Of a DNA stretch of 64,000 nt, positions 1 through 8,713 are shown piece by piece (within the stretch, counting starts at the first letter, position 1; each line of letters starts with the position of its first letter). The translations under genes and the position numbers were made by a program. This DNA is from CAVTLG01 sp963802635 (lineage in GTDB: Bacteria; Chloroflexota; Ktedonobacteria; Ktedonobacterales; Ktedonobacteraceae): NCBI GenBank assembly GCA_963802635.1, contig CAWDJJ010000001.1, forward strand, positions 1,240,001 through 1,304,000. Reading direction: 5' to 3'. The notes beneath the pieces are model-generated. The model searched no databases, was not told the origin of the DNA, and saw only the letters and a program-made list of their open reading frames with translations.

Positions 1-239
1 GCCTCCACCCTTTCCACCCATTTGAGTTCGTTGATATCCGCAATGTGACTTGGAATTTCAATCTCGACTGAGATGCCTCCACCCTTTCCACGCTTCAGGT
101 GGGTCCTGGGTGGCACAACGCCTTCGATATTTCAATCTCGACTGAGATGCCTCCACCCTTTCCACGCTAAAGCCAGCAGACCAGCTTCTGACCGATCTGA
201 ATATTTCAATCTCGACTGAGATGCCTCCACCCTTTCCAC
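1..239 (-). CRISPR. CRISPR array, leader-proximal end
   Basis: Three complete identical 37-bp repeats lie at 55-91, 129-165 and 203-239, and the last 17 bp of another lie at 1-17. Three spacers of exactly 37 bp lie between them (18-54, 92-128, 166-202). On the minus strand the repeat contains the inverted pair ATCTC-AGTC-GAGAT and ends in ATTGAAAT, the usual 3' end of Cas6-processed repeats, so transcription probably runs leftward. The promoter-like signal to the right agrees with this. The array continues off the left edge. No cas gene is visible, so the subtype cannot be called. Confidence 0.95.
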
Positions 240-324
240 GGCGGGGTGCCTCGCGCCGCTCCTGGAGCCGCTTCATTCGACGCTTTGCGAGCCACACTGA
301 AATTTCGGCATTTTTCAGGCTCAT
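58..324 (-). CDS. Possible short leader ORF running into the CRISPR array
   Basis: An ATG at 322-324 follows AAGGAGGGG with 4 nt spacing. About 28 codons rich in Arg, Lys and Leu (MSLKNAEISVWLAKRRMKRL...) are read before the frame enters repeat and spacer DNA and stops at 58. The part beyond residue 28 is repeat-encoded and cannot be ancestral protein. It could be the 5' stub of a gene truncated by array growth, or a translated leader. I recognise no family. Confidence 0.25.
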   Translation of the reverse strand: MSLKNAEISVWLAKRRMKRLQERREAPRRGKGGGISVEIEIFRSVRSWSAGFSVERVEASQSRLKYRRRCATQDPPEAWKGWRHLSRD

Positions 325-342
325 TTGACCCCTCCTTCTACA

Positions 343-371
343 ACTATACTCGATGTGGGAGACTTTTGCAA
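343..371 (-). promoter_or_regulatory. Sigma-A-type promoter reading into the CRISPR array
   Basis: On the minus strand TTGCAA (366-371) is followed after exactly 17 bp by TATAGT (343-348). Transcription should start near 336, just before an AAGGAGGGG ribosome-binding sequence at 329-337, and run into the repeats ending at 239. The orientation matches the direction inferred from the repeat. Confidence 0.55.
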
Positions 372-625
372 GCCCTCTACAAGCGCGACGAGCGATTTTT
401 TGACCGTTTGCGAGGCACCGTGCTTGGGATTACCACCACTTCGTGCCTCGCAAGCTCTTTTTGCTTCTGTATCAGAGCATATAAACCGTGTCTTCATGAG
501 GTCCTTTCCCCGTCCAAGGACTTCGACTTTCGCTGTACAGGTCCCACACAGACCGTAAATGCGAATAGTGTCCTCCCGTTCATGAAGCTGGGTCTCTATC
601 CTTCCGAGGGAAACGTCGGGAAACC

Positions 626-674
626 GGGTAAGGGCGTCACCTCGCGTGCGGTCGCAAGGACACGCCTCTACCCG
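626..674. repeat. Interspersed GC-rich repeat (GGGTA...CTACCC family), copy 1
   Basis: This copy shares GTCGCAAGGACACGCC and the CTACCCG end with the copy at 3823-3903. The ends GGGTA and TACCC make it a partial palindrome. Related GTAGGGGC/GCCCCTACCC ends occur at 25998-26095 and 61040-61075. Confidence 0.6.
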
Positions 675-780
675 TTTGCCCTCGTGGGTGCAGAGCCAGG
701 AAAGGTCTTCGCTCGTCCCCTACACGAGGTTACATCGGACCTGAATAGTTACTATTACGCTATATCTCGATACGTGAAAG

Positions 781-1029
781 TTAGTTCTTCGTACGCAGAG
801 GCAACTTTTGCTTACCAGTGTGACGACCACCAATTTGCAGATCATCACGAGATCGAGAAAGACGAACAAAACCAGAGACAAAAGTAGAGATGTTGTTGGC
901 CGCACGACGAGATTTCGCAACTGTAAGAAGTAGGAACATAGCTCCACCCATAAGAGCTAGCACGCATATAAAGGAACACAGAATTAAGACAATCTGGACT
1001 TGGGGAGATAACCCCAGAAAGGTATTCAA
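781..1029 (-). CDS. Small single-pass membrane protein
   Basis: I chose a TTG start at 1029 because AAGGAGG lies 5 nt upstream; the open frame itself extends further. The 82-residue product has one long hydrophobic segment (about residues 10-34, VQIVLILCSFICVLAL...) followed by a basic tail (SRRAANN..., KSRRA, LPLRTKN). It is transcribed leftward directly after the phage virion genes. A holin-like role is conceivable from position only; one membrane segment is few for a holin. No family recognised. Confidence 0.4.
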   Translation of the reverse strand: MNTFLGLSPQVQIVLILCSFICVLALMGGAMFLLLTVAKSRRAANNISTFVSGFVRLSRSRDDLQIGGRHTGKQKLPLRTKN

Positions 1030-1491
1030 CTGCACCTCCTTATTAAACAATACACAGCATTGGAGATCGCAGCAGAAACGCTCTGCTTTACCATCACTGG
1101 CCCCGATAACTGGCTTCACCTACCAAGTATTGACAGTTACAAAGGCTTGCCTGGATGATGCGATCTATGTATATCGAAATAGTAGCATATATATTATGAA
1201 AAATATACAGGACTAAAGTCCTGAAAGATGAATATTTTTCATTATGCCATGCTGATTTGGCTGTGTATAAATTGAGATTTGCAGTTTTTCGCTCCAAAAG
1301 ATGAATATTTTTCATTTTCTGCGCATCGATGGTTTCATAATGACATCGAGAAAATGTGCTATGATGAAAGCACAAAGAACGGTCGCTTTGCTTCATCACT
1401 GGCCTTGATAGCTGGCTTCACCTACCACGTATTGGCAGTTGCAAAGGTTTGCGGAGATGATGCGCGACCATGTTTTCTATCCGATACACAT
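1030..1491. other. Intergenic stretch between small membrane gene and phage genes
   Basis: There is no gene I can support. It contains a 71-nt direct duplication (1092-1162 and 1394-1464) that lies upstream of the small membrane gene in its transcribed direction. Confidence 0.5.
1092..1464. repeat. 71-nt imperfect direct repeat pair
   Basis: Segments 1092-1162 and 1394-1464 both begin CATCACTGGCC and end GATGATGCG, with roughly ten substitutions between them and no indel. They are about 300 bp apart. Both lie upstream of the leftward small membrane gene, so they may be a duplicated leader element. I could not match them to a known riboswitch. Confidence 0.6.
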
Positions 1492-1929
1492 TCACGCTTC
1501 TAGCAGCTCGATGCTCACTTCGTAGGACAAACCAGGGGTACCACCGACTGCCAGCGGGACCTGTTGTATATGCAGATCAAGTACGACTTCCATGTAGGAG
1601 TCGAAGTGCACGGCCAGCGCGGCCCCATTGAGCGGATCGGTGTATTGCAGCGTCGTTCCGCTTGATCCCAGATACGAGCTGCGCAGAGCGTCGCGATACT
1701 GCTGACCGCTCAGACCTGTCAGAGTACCATCATAGCGCAGCAGCTCGTTTATGCAGAGGATGACCATGCTCCACGTGCGCTTACCCGCTCCCAGGTCTAC
1801 ATAGGATAAGCCGCCATCCGCACGCATCACAGCTTTGCGTATACGCGGTTGCTTCATATGATAGCTGCCGGGCTTCACAAAGTAGCCCGTCCCGCCCAGT
1901 AGCACCTCGCAGTCAACGCCTATCGACAT
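1492..1929 (-). CDS. Phage virion protein, probably tail-related
   Basis: 145 residues, ATG at 1929 behind GGAGGTGTG. The sequence is soluble, predicted beta-rich and without repeats (MSIGVDCEVLLGGTGYFVKPG... ending SYEVSIELLEA). It is the last virion gene of the leftward cluster, just after the head-tail adaptor, where tail completion or tail tube genes normally sit. I assign it to the virion set by position and composition only; no motif identifies the subunit. Confidence 0.55.
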   Translation of the reverse strand: MSIGVDCEVLLGGTGYFVKPGSYHMKQPRIRKAVMRADGGLSYVDLGAGKRTWSMVILCINELLRYDGTLTGLSGQQYRDALRSSYLGSSGTTLQYTDPLNGAALAVHFDSYMEVVLDLHIQQVPLAVGGTPGLSYEVSIELLEA

Positions 1930-1949
1930 CTCACACCTCCAGCTCTACT

Positions 1950-3120
1950 CTATAAGCGCTCCCAGCGCAGAGGCACATCGCCCCAGTGCGCACGTGCTCC
2001 GTAGGCGAAATCGCGCTGCTGCTTCACCTCTTTGAGACGCGCCTCAAACTGCTGCATGCGCGCCTGTGTTGCCGCCAGCCACGCCAGCGGGATCTTTGTA
2101 TCGTCTACACGATCCCGCAGACTACCATCCTGAAACTCGAAATTATCGTTGGTGGGCACCTGATAAGCTTCCATCGCATAGGCGCTGGCCCCCAGCACGA
2201 TAATGTCCCGGTGCACCTCGGGGATCGTTGAGCCGCTGCTATCCAACTGATGCTTGGTCGCATAGAAGATACGGATCACCAACGACGTATCTTGCGGCAG
2301 TTCTGCGGTTGATAGCTTCAAGGTAAAGCTCGGCGTCATCGTGCCGGTTGGTCCCTGTCCGCTACCTACCGCGCCCTGTGATCCCAGATTGCCACCTGCA
2401 GCTAATGCCGTCGTGCTGTCATACAGGTTTGAGTATTCGGCAAATTCGCGCTCGAATGGCGGCCAGAGCATCACACCGGACGTATTTACTGTCGGGACCA
2501 GGGGCTTGCTCGGCAGAGCCGCATCCGCCGTGGTATCGCTGTAGCTCGTTGTCGTATTGTCGGGCAGCGTTGCCAGCAGGTAAAGTGTTCGAGCCGCCAA
2601 CCTGTGTGCGATACACGTTACGCCCAATCACAACATTCGTTGCCGTACCCGGTATAGCCGTCTGGTTATTTCCCAGAGGGATCGTGGACAAATGCATAGC
2701 CTGGTTGCCCGTCGTTGTCGTGACTGAACTTAGCGGTGAAGGAGTGCTCTCACCACCCTGGGTCAGCAGCGTAACAGCATATTGATAGACTCCAACGCCC
2801 AATGCGGTGCCAGTAGTGGCTATGGCGTTCGCACCCACAGATGGCGCATTGAAGGTTGAGCCATAGGCTTGCAGCGGATACAATATGCGTTCCAGCCACC
2901 ATACCGGATACGCGCTATCCCAGGACGTCGGATACGGATAGGTGCGCTGGTACGGTTGCGTCGTGATATCTGTATACACCAGATTTGGATAGTACTGCGC
3001 ATAACGGTCAACCGCTTTATCGATGGCTCTATCGAGATCGGCCTGACTCCAGCGCTCGTTTGTGCCCGCAGGATCAAACAGGTCCAGCCGCAACGCTGCT
3101 TCAATGTCTGAAAGAATCAT
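1950..3120 (-). pseudogene. Phage head-tail adaptor-like protein, reading frame interrupted
   Basis: The first frame starts at 3120 behind AAGGGAG and reads an adaptor-like N-terminus (ILSDIEAALRLDLFDPAG, then DLDRAIDKAVDRYAQYYP). A module with alternating YAVTLLTQGGESTPSP-type segments ends in VYRTQVGGS. A second frame then reads LYLLATLPDNTTTSYSDTTAD and runs to 1950. Joining VGGS to LYLLATLPDNT restores a standard repeat motif, so one base is in excess near 2585-2592. The 7-mer TTCGAGC (plus strand, 2588-2594) sits at the junction. Without correction, translation would end in frame 1 near 2419. Either mutation, recoding or a sequence error could explain it. Confidence 0.7.
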
Positions 3121-3156
3121 CTTCTGCTCCCTTTTGATGGATGGAGATCTAGCTGG

Positions 3157-3756
3157 CTAGAAGACATAACCATGCGTATAGAGCGTGACGGTACAGGTAC
3201 CGACATTGGCTTTGATATCAATCTTGCCTGTTGCGTCTACCTGCAGCACACCCATGCCGTTCAGGCTACTACCAGCAACCGTGCTGTTGCCAATGGAGGC
3301 ATAGGCGCTTATATCCGCAGCAGCATGCGGGGCCAGTTGGATATACGTGCCTACGGTTGCACTACTAAAAAACGCTTTGTACAGAATCCCCGATACGCCG
3401 CCTGGGATACCTGAACTGCCACCCGTGAGCGTATAGGTGCTCGTGCTACTCGCGGTTATCACGTCGCCATTGATCTGACGGTAGCCGCTGACAAAGGTGA
3501 TGCGACCGGGCGCAGGTGTGGGAAAACCGCTGCTACCGTTGGCAAAAATGGCGATGACGACGGCATCCTGCGGATTGTGCTCATCAAAAAAGAGTACTGC
3601 ACATAATGCACCCGCAATGGCAGAGCAGCCATCCACATGATTCGCCACCGGCACGCCTGTAAGAGCATACGATGTGGCCTCAAACAAGAGCACCGACGCC
3701 GTGTAGCTGGCTGCGCTGAATGCCTGGAGAATACCTCGCTTAATAATCATCGCCAT
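3157..3756 (-). CDS. Phage virion protein, beta-rich
   Basis: I chose the ATG at 3756 (MAMIIKRGILQAF...) because AGGAAAGGG precedes it; the open frame continues upstream only through an interspersed repeat. The 199-residue product is rich in Gly, Ser, Thr and Ala, with short hydrophobic strands and no membrane span (SSTSTYTLTGGSSGIPGG, GTCTVTLYTHGYVF at the end). It may be a decoration or tail-fibre-like protein. Position between the capsid genes and the adaptor supports a structural role; the exact one is unknown. Confidence 0.6.
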   Translation of the reverse strand: MAMIIKRGILQAFSAASYTASVLLFEATSYALTGVPVANHVDGCSAIAGALCAVLFFDEHNPQDAVVIAIFANGSSGFPTPAPGRITFVSGYRQINGDVITASSTSTYTLTGGSSGIPGGVSGILYKAFFSSATVGTYIQLAPHAAADISAYASIGNSTVAGSSLNGMGVLQVDATGKIDIKANVGTCTVTLYTHGYVF

Positions 3757-3822
3757 CCCTTTCCTGTTAGTAGGGGCGGAGCTTGCCTCCGCCCAGGACT
3801 GACGTGCGTCCCTGTCAGCCAA

Positions 3823-3903
3823 CGGGTAGGGGGCGCACCTCGCGTGCGCCCTGGGACTCGTGGAGTGGCCTCCGGGGCGGTCGCAAGGACACGCCCCTAC
3901 CCG
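3823..3903. repeat. Interspersed GC-rich repeat, copy 2
   Basis: It starts GGGTAGGGGGCGCACC and ends GACACGCCCCTACCCG, with GTCGCAAGGACACGCC shared with 626-674. It lies exactly between two phage genes (3157-3756 and 3923-4213). A further GTAGGGGCGGAGC / CCTCCGCCC palindrome precedes it at 3770-3795. This looks like chromosomal repeat colonisation of the prophage remnant. Confidence 0.6.
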
Positions 3904-3922
3904 ATTGCCAACGAACCGCAGC

Positions 3923-4213
3923 TTACGCATCGTCTGCCGCTGTTCCTGGCGACGTCACAGCATCGCCACCAGCGCAGGAGTGAAAGCTGGCCGATGTGTA
4001 GGTTGTGTTTAACAGCGTATTGAGACTGGTCGCAATATTGGCAAACGTCTGGCTGCCAGATGGATCAACGCGTACAAACGTGCCATCCTGCGGCAGTGCG
4101 CCATCGGTTGTTTGCTGGAAAATGCACAGCGTGCGGGGATTGAGGTAGCTACCAACGGGTGCTGTCTGTCCACCGTTGTAGCGCCCATAGGTAAATTCGA
4201 GGATGTCAAGCAT
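3923..4213 (-). CDS. Small phage virion-cluster protein
   Basis: Start at 4213 (MLDILEFTYGRYNGG...) behind AAAGGGAG; an upstream in-frame ATG at 4282 would overlap the preceding gene and lacks such a site. The 96 residues are Thr/Ser/Gly-rich and hydrophilic with no membrane span. It lies in the same orientation within the virion block. The family is not recognised. The sequence ends CAGGDAVTSPGTAADDA, just left of an interspersed repeat. Confidence 0.55.
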   Translation of the reverse strand: MLDILEFTYGRYNGGQTAPVGSYLNPRTLCIFQQTTDGALPQDGTFVRVDPSGSQTFANIATSLNTLLNTTYTSASFHSCAGGDAVTSPGTAADDA

Positions 4214-4266
4214 GATTTTACTCCCTTTCATTTCTGGTATATGTTGTGAATATTCTGCGTAAAAGC

Positions 4267-4845
4267 TTAAAATTCGAGCCATTTGGCGCTGATGGAGCTG
4301 AAGCCGGAGGCATACGTCTGGACAAACACACTTACGCCCATCGCCAGACCATTCGGGAGCACGATGATGTTCCCGTTGAGCAGCAGTTCTATGGGTCCTC
4401 CGCTGACCTCGACCAGACTGTATGGTGTCACCAGCGTTTGAGATGTGGCCGCAAACGTACAGCTCGCGGCAATGGCAGAGGCGCTCGCGCCTAATTTGGA
4501 GGGCGTGATGATCGCAGCCGAAGCATAGGCGGGATTCGCGCTCATAATTTCCACAAACACGGTGATCGAGTTGACCGCTGCCGTCCCCGACGACGCGTGT
4601 AGAGCGTAGAGCAGGATACTTTTCCCTGAGTTCACCGGATTGAAGATGCTCAGCGGATAGTTACCTGCCGCGACATTGAGCAAGCCCGTTGTGGCCGTGT
4701 AGCCTTTCCCCAGCATCTGCTGCTCCAGCATCCATGCCTGGTTCATGAGGTTGCCCTGCGCGTCTAACTGGAACGCTTGCCCGCTGCCAGATGCTGTGAG
4801 ACCGCCCACCAGCGCCGAGCCATCCTGGTTCATGAAACCTGTCAT
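4267..4845 (-). CDS. Phage virion protein following the major capsid gene
   Basis: 192 residues, ATG at 4845 preceded by AAGGGAATGAG. After a short polar start the chain is a run of short hydrophobic strands separated by Gly/Ser/Asn (NVAAGNYPLSIFNPVNSGKS, ITVFVEIMSANPAY, GGPIELLLNGNIIVLPNG), typical of beta-sandwich virion proteins. It is the first gene downstream of the capsid fusion, the usual place of decoration or head-completion proteins. No specific family recognised. Confidence 0.6.
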   Translation of the reverse strand: MTGFMNQDGSALVGGLTASGSGQAFQLDAQGNLMNQAWMLEQQMLGKGYTATTGLLNVAAGNYPLSIFNPVNSGKSILLYALHASSGTAAVNSITVFVEIMSANPAYASAAIITPSKLGASASAIAASCTFAATSQTLVTPYSLVEVSGGPIELLLNGNIIVLPNGLAMGVSVFVQTYASGFSSISAKWLEF

Positions 4846-4979
4846 GATATCTCATTCCCTTCACTACTCAGGCCCAACCACCACGATATGTTTACGATGA
4901 CTCCGTCTATATGCTCTGAAATTCCTATCTTCTTTCTGTACATTATTGGATACCATATATTCACTTTCTACCGAATATG
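4846..4979. other. Short AT-rich gap between capsid and downstream virion gene
   Basis: This gap is clearly more AT-rich than its flanks and contains no supportable gene. It may hold a promoter for the downstream virion genes, but I see no clear paired -35/-10. Confidence 0.3.
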
Positions 4980-7007
4980 CTAAATTCCTCTATACATACC
5001 TCTATAATCGGTGACACATCCCCCATACTCATGGCGCAATTTATAAGAAATTGTATCTTGAGTAAAATTTAGCCCAAAAAGCGGCGAATCCTGCACGAAC
5101 AGCATTGGATTGATCTGCCCACCCACAAAGCCGATCTCTATCGTGTCGATCTCGCGTGGATCTCCCACCAGGAACCATTGCGTGGTGCTGGTCAATTGCG
5201 GCGAGACAATCGGCGTAACATAGCCCAGCATCGGATTGATATCATTATTGTTGCTACCCGGCACGCCCGCCGACTTGGTCACGACCATAGCGGACCATTC
5301 CAGCTCCGGCGGCACAACCAGGAAACGCGGTCGTAAACCCAGACGCTTGCCAGCGTAGTTCGTCTGCTCACGCATAGCTGTCACCCCCGCTTGCATGGCC
5401 GCAGTGCTCAATGCGCTCGTACCGAGATTATTATGTGGAGCACCAGTAGTGAAAAGCGCACTGCTATCGTAGATGTTTGGATTGCTACTCAAAAAGCCGT
5501 AGACAAACTCGGCCAGCGTGTAGGCTGCCGCGACAGCCAGTTTGCTGGGCATTTGCTTGATCGCTTGCAGGTCGTCATTAACGATTACTTCGCGCGATAT
5601 TGTCACCAGATTGCCGCGCTTTTGCGGCACATACGTGGCCGCCGAGTCTGTGAGCGTCACCGCGCTATAAGGCGTATCTTCCGCCACTACCGGCAGCGAA
5701 CCAAACGCGCCCAGCCTGACCCGCGTTTGTTGCTTAAAGTCACGGATGGGCACAACGGTACAGAAGCGCAACCATTCAGCAGGCCAGGCCTGATAATCCT
5801 TGAGCAGTCGCTTGTTCATGCTGGTACCAAGCAGGTAGGAGAAAGATGCAGTGGTTGTATCCGCCTCGGTGATGCGCGCAAGCGGCGCACTCTCCGAGAC
5901 ACGAATGCTACCCAATGTGGAGCGTTCGCTAAAGCCAGCGACGGTGGGATCACCGGTGACACGCGCGTAGGCTTCGCGGATGCTGCCAAAGGCTCTGACC
6001 ATGCCCATCTTCGCGCTATCAATCTCCAGATCAAACATGCGATCAAAGGCAGCCTGGATCTTTTCGGCTTCGGTGATCATTTGTCCAACAGCAGGCTTTT
6101 CGTAGGAGTTGCCACGAATAAGCCCGGTTGCGGCTAGCGCGGCCATCATCTCCTGTTGCGCATTGAGATCCGCATCCAACTCACTTTGCTCGAAGATGCG
6201 TCCCTGGTAGCGACTACGCACATTGGCTTTGACCGCTTCGGGCAAGAGCAATTCGAGGAGGCGATGCTCCAGAGTAATCTGTGCCCGCTCCATTTGTAGT
6301 TCGTGCATCAGCGTGGTGATCCGGGACTGCTGATCGCTGATCTGTTCGCTAGCTATGTCAGGTGAAGCTACAAGTATCGGCTCAGATGGGGGAGAAGCGT
6401 TATCGTTGTGTTGTGATGACTGATTGTGAGTAGTTGGTTCCATGAGGTTAGTATCTCCTTGTTCAGAGTGCAGTATGCGCCGGAAAGCGCCACCTGCACT
6501 CGGCCTGGTGACGATATCACATGAGTTAAGGGAAATTACGCCGGTGACTTCTTTCACCCGACTGGCTTCATTGAGTTGCCACTGCCCGAAAATGTCGATA
6601 GAGAGTCCAATTAGCGCAGTACGCCCTAAGAGACAGGCTTCCTGGATCAGCGACCACAGCCAGTCGGCGGCTTCCATGATATGTAGCGTGGCATCGACAC
6701 GCCCCTGCACGCTCGTCGTGTCCGCTGGCACATACTGTACATCATGATAGAAGCCAACCATGTCCCGCACCGAACGCGTCTGCTGGTCGCTTGCGTTACG
6801 CGCGTGGTCCGCGTAAGCATGCGCACCTTCAAGCAAGCGAGCAATTTCCTGCAGCGCCGCGTCATTATAGGCATAGCCATTCTTTGAGCGTCCGCCCTGG
6901 ATGACAGTGACTCGTACAGCATGACCCTGCGGATCAAGTCGCTGATTTTCCTGAATATGCCCATCGATGCGTATTGTGCTACTATCCATTGGCATGGTGG
7001 ACATCAT
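4980..7007 (-). CDS. Prohead protease/major capsid protein fusion
   Basis: 675 residues. Residues about 1-190 look like a phage prohead serine protease (HIQENQRLDPQGHAVRVTV, GAHAYADHA, LIGLSIDIFGQW). About 200-330 is a Gln/Glu-rich helical linker that could be the scaffold. About 335-675 is a major capsid domain similar to Mu gpT-type or HK97-fold subunits (FSYLLGTSMNKRLLKDYQAW, then VTISREVIVNDD and RFLVVPPELE). Such fusions are known in some phages and let the protease and scaffold be cut away after assembly. Its ATG overlaps the stop of the upstream gene by 4 nt (ATGA), showing coupling. It appears full length with no frame break. Confidence 0.9.
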   Translation of the reverse strand: MMSTMPMDSSTIRIDGHIQENQRLDPQGHAVRVTVIQGGRSKNGYAYNDAALQEIARLLEGAHAYADHARNASDQQTRSVRDMVGFYHDVQYVPADTTSVQGRVDATLHIMEAADWLWSLIQEACLLGRTALIGLSIDIFGQWQLNEASRVKEVTGVISLNSCDIVTRPSAGGAFRRILHSEQGDTNLMEPTTHNQSSQHNDNASPPSEPILVASPDIASEQISDQQSRITTLMHELQMERAQITLEHRLLELLLPEAVKANVRSRYQGRIFEQSELDADLNAQQEMMAALAATGLIRGNSYEKPAVGQMITEAEKIQAAFDRMFDLEIDSAKMGMVRAFGSIREAYARVTGDPTVAGFSERSTLGSIRVSESAPLARITEADTTTASFSYLLGTSMNKRLLKDYQAWPAEWLRFCTVVPIRDFKQQTRVRLGAFGSLPVVAEDTPYSAVTLTDSAATYVPQKRGNLVTISREVIVNDDLQAIKQMPSKLAVAAAYTLAEFVYGFLSSNPNIYDSSALFTTGAPHNNLGTSALSTAAMQAGVTAMREQTNYAGKRLGLRPRFLVVPPELEWSAMVVTKSAGVPGSNNNDINPMLGYVTPIVSPQLTSTTQWFLVGDPREIDTIEIGFVGGQINPMLFVQDSPLFGLNFTQDTISYKLRHEYGGCVTDYRGMYRGI

Positions 7008-7633
7008 GCACGCTCCTCTGCATCCAACCCGCCCATCAAAAGGTCCATATGGCGGGACCGGCTGTTGTTCATACCTGATTGATCCATGAATATAGCAGGA
7101 TACGTTTTATCTGCGAACTGCTGGTACGTCTTTTCTAAGTGCATAGTTTGTAGAGCGGAGCTATCCAGATCAGCGGGTCGATCTGGCATAGTCACCTGCG
7201 GTGTCAGATCAGGATGTTGCAGATCTGGCAACAATGGATCTGGCGCAAGCACGTCATTGGTCAGATCTAACCCTTGAGTAGCAGTGGATAGCCACGGACC
7301 AAGAGTTTGCGCGTCGAAAGCGGAGTAGAGAGCGAGTCCAATGGGACGCTCATACGCTGTTAGAGCTGGGAGGCTGGGATCTACAGCCAGAGATGACTGC
7401 ACATCGGCCGCAGGTTCACTCAGATCACCCTCGGCAAGCTGTGGCTGGTGCATATCCGGTTCTGTAAAAGTCGGTGCGTTCAACTGTGGCGTAGCAGACG
7501 GACGGGCCAGACTATCTGGCGTAGGCACACCTTGCAAACCCGCAAGATTCAAGTCATAATAGGACATATCAGGCACACGACCAAGCATAGCGAGCGACTC
7601 AGTGGAGCCATTTTGTGGCAGATCATTTTGCAT
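7004..7633 (-). CDS. Phage-cluster protein upstream of capsid fusion
   Basis: 209 residues, ATG at 7633 with AGGAGG upstream, and coupled by a 4-nt overlap to the capsid fusion. It is rich in Pro, Leu, Asp and Gln with low complexity (DPLLPDLQHPDLTPQVTMPD), acidic, and without membrane segments or catalytic motifs I can name. A portal would be expected here in most phages, but this protein is far too short and unlike one. It may be a scaffold or minor head protein. Confidence 0.6.
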   Translation of the reverse strand: MQNDLPQNGSTESLAMLGRVPDMSYYDLNLAGLQGVPTPDSLARPSATPQLNAPTFTEPDMHQPQLAEGDLSEPAADVQSSLAVDPSLPALTAYERPIGLALYSAFDAQTLGPWLSTATQGLDLTNDVLAPDPLLPDLQHPDLTPQVTMPDRPADLDSSALQTMHLEKTYQQFADKTYPAIFMDQSGMNNSRSRHMDLLMGGLDAEERA

Positions 7634-7937
7634 AAGGCCCTCCTGTTATAGAGTATGCATGCATGAGGGAACACAGTACACAGATGAATGGTGCAGGGGA
7701 TATTGTAAAGAGAGGAATATGTGAGAAGCTGCTATTTTCAGATCAGCTATCTTTTCTAAGTATACCCATTTCTTTGCTAAAAGTCAAGCAAAAAGAGAAA
7801 TATTTTTTCTCCATACATTTAGCTATATATTCCACTTTTTAGACTTATTGCTGCAACATTTTAGCGGGTATCAACGTAATATCCATAAAGATATAGCAAT
7901 CATGCCACGAAAGTTTACCGCCAGAAGGAGTAACATC

Positions 7938-8693
7938 ATGCTGATCAGCAACACAGCAGCATTGTGTCTGGGGGATTTCATGCGCCAAGAACGGAAGGGC
8001 ACATTGGAGCTAGATACAGTAAAGCAAGCCTACGAAGTGCTTAAAGTTTCTACAACACTGAATGTAGAGCATATTCCCTATGCGATAGAAATCGCCGCTT
8101 TGCACACACTCGACACGTATTGTGATCCTGCGACCAGCGCTCACTCGCTGCGGCTGGTTGATCTAGCTGAAGCGACCGCTACCTGTCTCCAGTTGCGAGA
8201 GGATGATATTTTTCAGTTGCGCATGGCTGCCTTACTGCATGATATCGGCAAGGTAGGTATACCGACAAACATCCTACATAAGCCTGGTCCACTCGATGCA
8301 AACGAATGGCACATCATGCGTCTGCATCCGCAGCTTGGTCAATACATGCTACTGAAGGCCGGAGGTATCTTCAAGCGATTAGCACCGATTGTGGTGGCAC
8401 ATCATGAATACTGGAATGGTCGGGGCTATCCCGAGGGACTATACGGGAAAGATATTCCGCTGCTAGCGCGTATTGTTGCCGTTGTTGATTCTTACGACGC
8501 CATGATATCATCTCGCGCGTATTATGACAGTGACAGAGCACTCTCGATGACAGAAGCTTGCACAGAACTGCAACGTTGCGCGGGCCAGCAATACGATTTA
8601 CACGTCGTCGCAGCATTCCTTGCTGCGCTCGACATGCAAAACGCCTGTACTGCTGCTAGTTCGTCTCTGTCTTCAGCAGCCAGTACCAGATAG
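7938..8693 (+). CDS. HD-GYP domain phosphodiesterase-like protein
   Basis: I chose the ATG at 7938 because AGAAGGAG lies 7 nt upstream. The 251-residue protein has a short N-terminal helical part, then an HD-GYP domain from about residue 90: HSLRL, LLHDIGKVGIP, a metal-binding HHEYWNGRGYPEGL, and LARIVAVVDSYDAM. The GYP motif is complete, so hydrolysis of cyclic di-GMP or a related dinucleotide is plausible. There is no receiver or membrane domain, so any input would come from partners. It stands alone, convergent with the sigma factor gene 20 bp downstream. Confidence 0.85.
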   Translation: MLISNTAALCLGDFMRQERKGTLELDTVKQAYEVLKVSTTLNVEHIPYAIEIAALHTLDTYCDPATSAHSLRLVDLAEATATCLQLREDDIFQLRMAALLHDIGKVGIPTNILHKPGPLDANEWHIMRLHPQLGQYMLLKAGGIFKRLAPIVVAHHEYWNGRGYPEGLYGKDIPLLARIVAVVDSYDAMISSRAYYDSDRALSMTEACTELQRCAGQQYDLHVVAAFLAALDMQNACTAASSSLSSAASTR

Positions 8694-8713
8694 TAAAGAT
8701 CCCTTGCACCGCT

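Larger units (their letters stand above)
325..780. other. Intergenic stretch between CRISPR promoter and phage region
   Basis: I see no convincing gene here. It holds the array promoter near its left end and one copy of a GC-rich interspersed repeat (626-674). Open frames across it have poor starts and composition unlike the real genes. Confidence 0.5.

Noticed and set aside
240..330. A degenerate last CRISPR repeat to the right of 239
   Set aside because: The next 37+37 bp shows no match to the repeat; only a chance AATTTC near 300.
1092..1464. Tandem cyclic-di-GMP riboswitch
   Set aside because: Tandem layout and GGTAGGTGAAGCC recall GEMM RNAs, but the ordered conserved loops of that class are not present.
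5391..6137. Long plus-strand frame (248 codons)
   Set aside because: It lies wholly inside the capsid fusion gene on the other strand and has no ribosome-binding site or recognisable motif.
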